Below are positions 1 to 5,645 of a stretch of DNA of 16,004 bases, piece by piece (positions within the stretch are counted from its first letter, which is position 1; every line of letters starts with the position of its first letter). A program made the position numbers and the translations under genes. The stretch is from Verrucomicrobiota bacterium (GTDB taxonomy: Bacteria > Verrucomicrobiota > Verrucomicrobiia > Verrucomicrobiales > Verrucomicrobiaceae): contig JAIOQF010000167.1 in NCBI GenBank assembly GCA_021413535.1, positions 1-16,004 on the forward strand, written 5' to 3'. Below the pieces are notes generated by a model. The model had not been told where the DNA came from. It saw nothing but the letters and a program-made list of their open reading frames with translations, and did no database searches.

Positions 1-191
1 CCACCCTCAATGGCATCCCCTGCCCCGCGTTCAGCGCCAGCCTCGGTTACTACGACAGCTACCGCGCTGCACGTCTCCCCGCCAACCTGCTCCAGGCTCA
101 AAGAGATTTCTTCGGCGCCCACACCTACGAACGCATCGACAAGCCCGAGGGCCAGTTCTTCCACACCGAGTGGCCGGAAGTGATTGGCTGA
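1..191 (+). CDS. gnd: 6-phosphogluconate dehydrogenase, C-terminal end (partial)
   Basis: This is the last 62 codons of a gene that begins before the window; the reading frame starts at base 3 and ends in TGA at 189-191. The translated tail contains GYYDSYR, LPANLLQAQRDFFGAHTYER and FFHTEW, which match the extreme C-terminus of decarboxylating 6-phosphogluconate dehydrogenase. In that family the C-terminal tail reaches over the partner subunit of the dimer. The enzyme oxidises 6-phosphogluconate to ribulose 5-phosphate with NADP (or NAD) in the oxidative pentose phosphate pathway in the cytosol. Cofactor preference cannot be judged because the N-terminal Rossmann domain lies outside the window. 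Two hairpins follow the stop, so transcription probably ends here. Confidence 0.93.
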   Translation, partial: TLNGIPCPAFSASLGYYDSYRAARLPANLLQAQRDFFGAHTYERIDKPEGQFFHTEWPEVIG

Positions 192-203
192 TCCAAGAGG
201 AGC

Positions 204-221
204 GCGGGCACTCCTGCCCGC
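204..221 (+). other. Hairpin just after the gnd stop
   Basis: A perfect 7-bp inverted repeat (gcgggca / tgcccgc) with a 4-base loop starts 12 bases after the gnd stop codon. It has no long T-run (only TT follows), so alone it is a weak intrinsic terminator. It may stabilise the mRNA 3' end or act together with the stronger hairpin about 20 bases downstream. Confidence 0.5.
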
Positions 222-237
222 TTCATTCAATCAAAAC

Positions 238-269
238 AAAAAGCGGCTGAAATGACTCAGCCGCTTTTT
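238..269 (+). terminator. Rho-independent terminator of gnd
   Basis: The 8-bp stem gcggctga / tcagccgc (243-250 and 257-264) has a 6-base loop. It is flanked by AAAAA on the left and TTTTT on the right, so the structure works as a terminator on both strands. It is well placed to end transcription of gnd. No gene ends from the right-hand side here, so any bidirectional role would be incidental. Confidence 0.85.
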
Positions 270-332
270 GCATTTACACGCATTAACTCGCTTCTAGCCT
301 CTGCTTGTGAAGTGACGCTGGTGCCCCGCTCC

Positions 333-360
333 TTGTCATTCAGTTGCACGAGTCTTTATT
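333..360 (+). promoter_or_regulatory. Possible sigma-70-like promoter for the DUF4256 gene
   Basis: A TTGTCA box (333-338, 5 of 6 matches to the -35 consensus) lies 16 bases from TTTATT (355-360, 4 of 6 matches to the -10 consensus), about 80 bases before the ATG at 443. It sits in the only AT-richer stretch of the 250-base gap between the gnd terminator and the next gene. Apart from this and the terminator, I see no structure in 270-442. The match is weak and based only on inspection. Confidence 0.3.
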
Positions 361-442
361 TGCACCACTCTTTACCAAACAACGGTCTGATTTACAGAAA
401 TAGACTCAGCTTCGTCTGGCGAAACTCCAACCCGCGAACAAC

Positions 443-1009
443 ATGAAGAACAATAAAAAGTTGTTGTCCCAAAAACAATGCGAGGAACTTCTCAAAAAAT
501 TGAAGCTGCGCTTCGAAAAGAACATATCTCGCCACAAAAGTTTGGAGTGGATGGCTGTGCAGGCCAGGCTGGAAGCCAATCCGGAAAAGCTATGGACGCT
601 CCATCAGATGGAAGACAGCGGCGGCGAACCGGATGTGGTGAATCAGGACAAGAAAACAGGAGAATTTATTTTCTTCGACTGCTCCGAGCAGACTCCGGCG
701 GGGCGTTTGAGCCTTTGCTACGACGACGAGGCGCGCAATTCTCGGAAGGAACACAAGCCAAAGGACAGCGCCGTGGGCCTGGCTGCGGCCATGGGCATCG
801 AGCTTCTGTCGGAGGAGGAATATTTTATGCTGCAGAAGCTGGGCGAGTTCGACACCAAGCGGTCGAGCTGGCTAAAGACACCGGCGGACATCCGCAAGCT
901 CGGCGGCGCGCTTTACGGCGACCGTCGCTACAATCGCGTCTTCATCGGGCACAACGGCGCGGAGTCTTACTACAGCGGCCGGGCGTTCCGCGGTTCGCTC
1001 AGAGTCTGA
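443..1009 (+). CDS. DUF4256 family protein, function unknown
   Basis: A 188-residue soluble protein with no signal peptide or membrane segment. It matches the DUF4256 family over its whole length. Recognisable conserved blocks are EWMAVQARLEANPEKLW (about residues 34-50), GGEPDVV (60-66), FFDCSEQTPAGRLSLCYD (77-94), AAAMGIELLSEEEY (114-127), WLKTPADIRKLGGALYGDRR (143-162) and a C-terminal HNGAESYYSGRAFRGSLRV. The length is normal for the family. I know of no established function; the many conserved Asp, Glu and Arg residues could suggest nucleic acid or nucleotide handling, but that is a guess. ATG 443 is the only sensible start, and no Shine-Dalgarno is visible. The cupin gene follows after 14 bases, so the two are probably co-transcribed. 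Confidence 0.88.
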   Translation: MKNNKKLLSQKQCEELLKKLKLRFEKNISRHKSLEWMAVQARLEANPEKLWTLHQMEDSGGEPDVVNQDKKTGEFIFFDCSEQTPAGRLSLCYDDEARNSRKEHKPKDSAVGLAAAMGIELLSEEEYFMLQKLGEFDTKRSSWLKTPADIRKLGGALYGDRRYNRVFIGHNGAESYYSGRAFRGSLRV

Positions 1010-1023
1010 ATATTGACTGCTCC

Positions 1024-1494
1024 ATGAAACCGATCACAGGCTACCAACTCATCACGCCAGACGATCTTCACTGGCGACCCTCCAACTTGATGAAGATCCC
1101 AAACGCGGATTATCTGGAGCGCACCGGAAGCGAGAGCATGGGCGCGCGACTCTGGCGCATGCCGCCTCAGAGCGCAAACACGCTGCACAAACACATTCGC
1201 GCGGAAGAGTTTTATTTTGTTCTCGAAGGCACCGGGCGCATGCGCGTGGGTAACGAGACCTTGACCGTTCCACGCTACGGCGGCGTGATGGTCGGCCCGG
1301 AACAACTGCGTCAGGTGTTCAACGACACCGAGGAAGAAGTGCTCTGGCTCATCATCGGTGCTCCGGAGGAAATGGAATTTCTCAAGGGCTCAATATCGCA
1401 GATGGATCTCTCGCTCATCTATCCGGTAGACCCGAAACAGTTACCCAAGGAACTCGCCGGAGTGGAGTGGCCCCCAAAGAAAAATTCTGCATAG
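1024..1494 (+). CDS. Small cupin-domain protein
   Basis: A 156-residue single-domain cupin. Motif 1 is clear: HKHIRAEEFYFVLEG (from about residue 58), giving His-x-His, a following Glu and the terminal Gly. Motif 2 is GPEQLRQVFND, where the usual third metal-binding His is replaced by Arg, so the standard 3-His/1-Glu metal site is incomplete. The protein may bind metal with fewer ligands, or it may be a binding or regulatory cupin rather than a dioxygenase. ATG 1024 is chosen because it begins the cupin homology and follows the DUF4256 stop by 14 bases. The same frame stays open upstream to 478, but only as an overlap with DUF4256. The substrate is unknown; typical small cupins handle sugars or small metabolites. 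Confidence 0.85.
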   Translation: MKPITGYQLITPDDLHWRPSNLMKIPNADYLERTGSESMGARLWRMPPQSANTLHKHIRAEEFYFVLEGTGRMRVGNETLTVPRYGGVMVGPEQLRQVFNDTEEEVLWLIIGAPEEMEFLKGSISQMDLSLIYPVDPKQLPKELAGVEWPPKKNSA

Positions 1495-1570
1495 CCTGCG
1501 AGAGTTGGAAGACAGGCCCACCTCGTGATGAGCAGGCTTGCGGAAACAACAAGGAATGCTCCTTTATTTC

Positions 1571-2026
1571 ATGCCTCTACCCTACCCCACTCTCATTCCC
1601 GGACTTCGCAGTCCTTCCGATCAAGTCAAAGGTTTGGTCTATTTTGGCCGGATGCTCGACAAGATTCGACTGCAAGCAGCGGGCAAACTGCCAGATGGCT
1701 GGCAGGCGCAGCTCGGAGCAGCGGCCAAAGGAAGTTTCGACTGGCGCTGCTGTGAGTTTCTAAAAATCGATTACGCAGCGCTCGAAGCAGAAACACTCAA
1801 AGGCTGCAGTGACGAATCCCTGCTCGCTTGGGCGTATCAGAATGGTCGCCAGCCCAGTGAAGATGAAATCGAAATCTGGAATGCCTTCATGACCAAACGC
1901 GGCTGGCGCGATGCGGGAACGCAGCGTTTGCATGAACGTCTGGCGGAAATCGGCCTACCACCGAGCGCGGCGCAGACCATGTTCGAATTCATCGATCTCG
2001 ACGAAGGACGATCGATCAAGTCCTAA
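1571..2026 (+). CDS. DUF5069 family protein, function unknown
   Basis: About 151 residues, soluble, without signal or membrane segments. The opening MPLPYPTLIPGLRSPSDQV, then GLVYFGRMLDKIRLQAAGKLP (shown in part), and the later DESLLAWAYQNGRQPSEDE and IEIWNAFMTKRGWRD are the hallmarks of DUF5069, a family I associate mainly with Verrucomicrobiota and related bacteria. I know of no biochemical role. The start is uncertain. ATG 1571 fits the family N-terminus; ATG 1556 and TTG 1538 are in-frame alternatives, and an AAGGA at 1551-1555 lies too close to 1556 and rather far (15 bases) from 1571. The stop TAA overlaps the stop of convergent pntB by 4 bp, so the two genes have no terminator space between them. 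Confidence 0.82.
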   Translation: MPLPYPTLIPGLRSPSDQVKGLVYFGRMLDKIRLQAAGKLPDGWQAQLGAAAKGSFDWRCCEFLKIDYAALEAETLKGCSDESLLAWAYQNGRQPSEDEIEIWNAFMTKRGWRDAGTQRLHERLAEIGLPPSAAQTMFEFIDLDEGRSIKS

Positions 2027-3423
2027 GACTCCTTCACGCCCGCAACCAAGGCTTGCAGCGAAGCTTTGGCATCGCCGAATAACATGCGGCAGTTGTCGCG
2101 AAAGAAGAGATGGTTCTCAATGCCGGCGAAGCCCTTGCCCATCGAGCGCTTCAGCACGATCACGGCGCGGGCCTTCTCCGCCTCGATAATAGGCATACCG
2201 AAGATCGGACTTGTCTTGTCCTCGTGCGCAGCGGGATTCACCACATCGTTGGCCCCGATGACGAGACAGACATCCACGCGATCCATCTGCGGATTGATTG
2301 CCTCCATCTCAACAAGCTGGTCATAAGGCACACTAGCCTCCGCCAGCAGGACATTCATATGTCCCGGCATCCGACCAGCGACGGGATGAATAGCATAACT
2401 GACCTCAACCCCGCGCTTGCCAAGTTCATCCGCGAGTTCACGAACCTGATGCTGCGCCTGGGCAACCGCAAGTCCATAGCCCGGCACGATCACCACGTGC
2501 TGGGCGATGCTCATCAGCAAGGCGGCTTCATCGGCCTGGATGGGTTTCACTGTGCCACCGACATCAGCGGCACCCGCTTCGTTCTTCACTGCCTTACCAA
2601 AGGCGCCGAAGATAACATTCGTCACCGGACGATTCATGGCCTGGCACATGAACAGTGTGAGCAGCGTGCCGGAGGAACCGACCAACGTGCCGGCGATGAT
2701 CATAGCGATGTTGGAAATGGCGAAGCCGTCCGCGGCCACCGCGAGCCCGGTGAATGAATTAAGCAACGAGATCACCACCGGCATGTCCGCTCCACCAATG
2801 GGCAGAACCATCAGCACCCCGAACGCGAGCGCAAAGACAAGAAAACCGATCAACGCTGCCGGCGCGTGCGTTGCTCCCGCGAGCTTCACGCCCAGCGCGA
2901 TCATCGCGATAAATAGCGCGGCGTTGCCGAACTGCTGGCCGGGATAGGTCAGTGGCTTTTCGAATTTTCCCTCCAGCTTTAAAAACGCGATGATGCTGCC
3001 GGAAAAGGAAACCGCTCCGATCAACGTAGCAAACAACATCGCCAGCGTGATCCACTCCGCCTGCGTTTCGCCGCCTTGTTTGGCAAACTCCAGTGCGGCC
3101 ACCAACGCCGCCGCTCCGCCGCCCGCGCCATTGAACAAGGCGACCATCTGCGGCATCGCGGTCATCTTCACCGAATACGCACCGTAGGCACCGATCCCCA
3201 AGCCCGCAAGAATGCCGATCACCATCAGTGTCGCATTGATTCCCGGCACCGCCGCGCCCAGCGGTCCATGCATCAGCGGCAGCGTCGCCAGCAAGGCGAT
3301 GATCATACCGGCCGCAGCCATGAGATTTCCCAATCGTGCTGTTTTCGGCGAGCCGAGCAGCTTGATGCCTAGAATAAACAACACTGAAGCCAACAGAAAT
3401 GTGATCGCTGGAAGAGTGCTCAT
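2023..3423 (-). CDS. pntB: NAD(P) transhydrogenase subunit beta (membrane + NADP(H) domain)
   Basis: A 466-residue protein, close to the E. coli PntB length of about 462. The first roughly 270 residues are a bundle of hydrophobic helices (proton channel domain dII), including GNLMAAAGMIIALLATLPL, GAYGAYSVKMTAMPQMVALF and FNGAGGGAAALVAALEF. The C-terminal domain dIII binds NADP(H): VVIVPGYGLAVAQAQHQVREL (part), HPVAGRMPGHMNVLLAEA, VIGANDVVNPAA and VLKRSMGKGFAG all match the family. With PntAA and PntAB it couples inward proton flow to hydride transfer from NADH to NADP+ at the cytoplasmic membrane, supplying NADPH. The ATG overlaps the pntAB stop (TAATG), indicating translational coupling. Key residues look intact. 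Its 3' end overlaps the convergent DUF5069 stop by 4 bp. Confidence 0.96.
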   Translation of the reverse strand: MSTLPAITFLLASVLFILGIKLLGSPKTARLGNLMAAAGMIIALLATLPLMHGPLGAAVPGINATLMVIGILAGLGIGAYGAYSVKMTAMPQMVALFNGAGGGAAALVAALEFAKQGGETQAEWITLAMLFATLIGAVSFSGSIIAFLKLEGKFEKPLTYPGQQFGNAALFIAMIALGVKLAGATHAPAALIGFLVFALAFGVLMVLPIGGADMPVVISLLNSFTGLAVAADGFAISNIAMIIAGTLVGSSGTLLTLFMCQAMNRPVTNVIFGAFGKAVKNEAGAADVGGTVKPIQADEAALLMSIAQHVVIVPGYGLAVAQAQHQVRELADELGKRGVEVSYAIHPVAGRMPGHMNVLLAEASVPYDQLVEMEAINPQMDRVDVCLVIGANDVVNPAAHEDKTSPIFGMPIIEAEKARAVIVLKRSMGKGFAGIENHLFFRDNCRMLFGDAKASLQALVAGVKES

Positions 3424-3704
3424 TATTTTCTGCGCTTGAACATTTGCAGCATGCGATCCGTGACCATGAATCCGCCAAACACATTCGCCGCCCCAAACAC
3501 GACGGCGACAAATCCAGCAACGCGCTCCAGTGCGCCGTCAGCGCCAGCCAGCACCAGCATTCCACCCAGCAAGATGATGCCGTGGATGGCATTGGTGCCG
3601 CTCATGAGCGGCGTATGCAGCATCGCAGGCACTTTGAAAATCAATTCGATGCCGATAAAAATCGACAGCACAAATATAAAGATGGTCAGGATTTCGACGC
3701 TCAT
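3423..3704 (-). CDS. pntAB: NAD(P) transhydrogenase subunit alpha part 2 (membrane segment)
   Basis: A 93-residue hydrophobic protein with about three membrane helices: ILTIFIFVLSIFIGIELIF (part), GIILLGGMLVLAG and VAGFVAVVFGAANVFGGFMV. The loop VPAMLHTPLMSGTNAIHGII is diagnostic of the membrane part of PntA. In E. coli this segment is fused to the NAD-binding domain; here it is a separate gene, as in the three-subunit enzymes of Rhodospirillum rubrum and others. It lies 6 bases after the pntAA stop and overlaps the pntB start by one base (TAATG), so the three genes form one operon. Confidence 0.94.
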   Translation of the reverse strand: MSVEILTIFIFVLSIFIGIELIFKVPAMLHTPLMSGTNAIHGIILLGGMLVLAGADGALERVAGFVAVVFGAANVFGGFMVTDRMLQMFKRRK

Positions 3705-3710
3705 GCGAGT

Positions 3711-4793
3711 TTAGGAAAAGCTTGCTGCCAGTTTTTCATTCACGATTTTTCCTTCATGTGTGACGAGACAGCCTCTGATGATCTCGTCATCCAGCCGCAG
3801 AACGAGTCGCTTTGCATCGCGATCCCAGAATTCCTCAATCAGCGCGGTGGTATTGGCGGAATACACCTGACTCGCATGCGCCGGAACACGACCAGCTAGA
3901 TTCGCTATACCCACGATCTTGACGCCGCGGCGATCCATAATCTGATCCGGCACGACGCCCTCCACGTTGCCCCCGCTCTCGACCGCAAGATCCACCACGA
4001 CGCTGCCAGGCCGCATGGCATCGAGCATTTCCGTCGTCACCAAAATGGGGGCGCGCCGTCCGAACACTTGCGCCGCCGTGATGACCACGTCGGAGTCCGC
4101 GCACACCTTTTTCATGGACTCGCGCTGGAGCTGGATTTGCTCCTCGGTCAGCGCTTTGGCGTAGCCGTCCTTGGTCTGTCCGGTCTCGCCCACATCGATT
4201 TTCACAAACCGCGCGCCCAGCGAACGCACCTGCTCTTCAACAACCGACCGCGAATCATAAGCATCCACCTTCGCGCCAAGCCGTTTTGCTGTGGCGATGG
4301 CCTGCAATCCGGCCACTCCTGCGCCAATGACAAATACCTTGGCTGGCATGATCGTGCCTGCGGGCGTCATCATCATCGGAAAAATCTTATCAGACTGTTC
4401 CGCCGCCAGCACGACGGCGACATAACCTGCGAGACTGGCCTGCGATGAAAGCGCATCCATCTTCTGCGCGCGTGTAGTGCGTGGAATGAGTTCCATGCTA
4501 ATCGCGCTGACGCCTCGTGATGCGAGATACTTGATCAACTCAGGAGACTGAAAGGGATCGAGATAACACGCCAGCACTGTGCCGGATCGCATCATCGCCA
4601 CTTCATCCAGCGATGGTTTGCGCACTTGCAAGATCACGTCCGCAGATCCAATCAGCGTCGCGCGCTCCGGATTCACGATGGCACCGGCAGCAGCATATGC
4701 TTCATCGAGTCGACCGCTCTGCACTCCGAGTCCCGTTTCCACTTCCACCCGCGCTCCGAGTCTTGCCAGTTTCGTCACATGCTCCGGCACCAT
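3711..4793 (-). CDS. pntAA: NAD(P) transhydrogenase subunit alpha part 1 (NAD-binding), N-terminus apparently missing
   Basis: A 360-residue soluble subunit (domain dI) that binds NAD(H). Matching blocks are VPEHVTKLARLGARVEVETG (from residue 2), PRTTRAQKMDALSSQASLAG (contains the Arg-Gln-Asp loop contacting NADH), VFVIGAGVAGLQAIATAKRL (Rossmann GxGxxG), DAYDSRSVVEEQV, GYAKALTEEQ, GSVVVDLAVESGGN and GRVPAHASQVYS. The frame starts at what is normally about residue 18: the family begins with a first beta strand (IGxPxE) ending in ETRVA just before this VPEHV. The frame is closed by an in-frame TGA (4803-4805) only 9 bases before the ATG, and neither other upstream frame encodes a recognisable N-terminus. 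No Shine-Dalgarno is visible. The gene may therefore be truncated, or the sequence may hold an error. The rest looks intact. Confidence 0.9.
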   Translation of the reverse strand: MVPEHVTKLARLGARVEVETGLGVQSGRLDEAYAAAGAIVNPERATLIGSADVILQVRKPSLDEVAMMRSGTVLACYLDPFQSPELIKYLASRGVSAISMELIPRTTRAQKMDALSSQASLAGYVAVVLAAEQSDKIFPMMMTPAGTIMPAKVFVIGAGVAGLQAIATAKRLGAKVDAYDSRSVVEEQVRSLGARFVKIDVGETGQTKDGYAKALTEEQIQLQRESMKKVCADSDVVITAAQVFGRRAPILVTTEMLDAMRPGSVVVDLAVESGGNVEGVVPDQIMDRRGVKIVGIANLAGRVPAHASQVYSANTTALIEEFWDRDAKRLVLRLDDEIIRGCLVTHEGKIVNEKLAASFS

Positions 4794-4855
4794 GGGAAAT
4801 GGTCATGCGAACGACTCGGAAACCATAGCGAGATGGCGAGATTTACAAATAAGAA

Positions 4856-4953
4856 CCTATAGGAGTGGTCCGCACCAGTGTGGTCCGCTCAATCTTCTGA
4901 GCGGAATCAGCTTGGACTCACCAGACGCATAGAGACTATGCGAACCACCACTC
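4856..4953. repeat. Cluster of palindromes and a direct repeat upstream of pntAA
   Basis: The 158-base gap between the vapC stop and the pntAA start holds dense symmetry. There is an 8-bp palindrome cctatagg at 4856-4863. A direct repeat gtggtccgc occurs at 4865-4873 and 4880-4888. A hairpin tccgctca / tgagcgga lies at 4884-4905 (6-base loop), and a hairpin cgcatag / ctatgcg at 4926-4942 (3-base loop). The segment is bracketed by gagtggt (4863-4869) and its inverse accactc (4947-4953, reaching into the vapC stop). No T-run follows either hairpin, so neither is a classical terminator. The region could be an operator/promoter of the pnt operon, an mRNA processing site, or the remains of a small mobile element. 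Confidence 0.5.
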
Positions 4954-5359
4954 AGGGCAGTCGACACGGTATGACCTTACGGCCCAGCCTCCGATAAACC
5001 CGAAAGTCGCCATCCGTGGTCAGCAGCATGGGTTCCGGCATCGTTTCCGTCATGCGCACCAGACAGCCATCTGCGAAACTCATGGGAACATCAGAATACC
5101 TTTGCAGAAGCGGCAGGATGAATGCCGACTCCGAGTCGAAATGGAAATTTGCATGAACCACACCCCGCTCGATCAGCTCGATGAGTCTGGCGCCACCACC
5201 ACGACTTTCCAGCAAATGAAAAGCCTCTGACAAGACCGCATCGCAAACATGCCACGGATGGGGATGTGATCTCACCTGCGCCAGCGCCCAGGTATGATGC
5301 TGGTCATCGCGGCTCAAAAGCGCGACGAGAAAGCCGGTGTCAACGAGCACGCTTGCCAT
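4952..5359 (-). CDS. vapC: PIN-domain ribonuclease toxin (VapC-like)
   Basis: A 135-residue protein spanning a single PIN domain, the usual size for VapC. The acidic metal-binding residues are in order: Asp7 in VLVDTGFLVAL, Glu45 in AVLSEAFHLL, Asp97 in MSFADGCLVRM, and Asp116 (or Asp118) in LLTTDGDFRVYRR. PIN toxins are Mg2+/Mn2+-dependent RNases; VapC proteins usually cut tRNA or rRNA and halt translation until neutralised by the partner antitoxin. The ATG lies 20 bases inside the upstream antitoxin gene, typical of co-translated toxin-antitoxin pairs. All four acidic positions are present, so the toxin is probably active. Its RNA target cannot be predicted. It sits between polA and the pnt operon on the same strand. 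Confidence 0.87.
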   Translation of the reverse strand: MASVLVDTGFLVALLSRDDQHHTWALAQVRSHPHPWHVCDAVLSEAFHLLESRGGGARLIELIERGVVHANFHFDSESAFILPLLQRYSDVPMSFADGCLVRMTETMPEPMLLTTDGDFRVYRRLGRKVIPCRLP

Positions 5360-5612
5360 AACGGGTCTTTTTCAAGTAGTGCTTCGTCCTCGAACTCATA
5401 TCCTTGGGCAGCCCCCGAACAGAACCCGCAAGATCCTTGACCAGTGCCATCGTGTCCTCGGAACCCGCGCGCTTCACCTTGTATGCCGCGATGCATTCTC
5501 TCACCACGTCGGACACGGACACATTCCGCTTCACGGATTCTTCAGTGATTCCGGACATCAGTTCGTCAGGCAGCCGAACGGTAAGTGATTTCATCCGCTG
5601 AATGTAAGTCAT
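5340..5612 (-). CDS. Ribbon-helix-helix antitoxin (VapB-like)
   Basis: A 90-residue basic protein. The N-terminal part, MKSLTVRLPDELMSGITEES, followed by VSVSDVVRECIAAY, has the beta strand plus two helices of a CopG/Arc-type ribbon-helix-helix DNA-binding domain. The C-terminal half (about residues 50-90) is Lys/Arg-rich and would be the toxin-binding tail. The protein should bind its own promoter and wrap the PIN toxin encoded immediately downstream, with which it overlaps by 20 bases. The start could be ATG 5612 or, more in keeping with the family, ATG 5594 (MKSLTVRLP). Neither has a clear ribosome binding site. Only 33 bases separate it from the polA stop, and I see no strong promoter or terminator there, so it may be transcribed partly from polA. 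Confidence 0.82.
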   Translation of the reverse strand: MTYIQRMKSLTVRLPDELMSGITEESVKRNVSVSDVVRECIAAYKVKRAGSEDTMALVKDLAGSVRGLPKDMSSRTKHYLKKTRYGKRAR

Positions 5613-5645
5613 TCGTGACAGAGATGCAAGACAATCAACACCGGC

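Noticed and set aside
252..446. Short + strand frame of 64 codons after the gnd terminator
   Set aside because: Its start lies inside the terminator loop, its composition is Ser/Leu/Arg-rich without any domain, and its end overlaps the DUF4256 start.
478..1023. Long upstream extension of the cupin frame (a 338-codon frame in total)
   Set aside because: It overlaps the well-supported DUF4256 gene in another frame and encodes Arg/Gly-rich text with no cupin match; the cupin homology starts at ATG 1024.
2759..3592. 277-codon - strand frame overlapping pntB and pntAB
   Set aside because: It is an alternative frame of the transhydrogenase genes, with Cys/Trp/Arg-rich composition and no recognisable domain.
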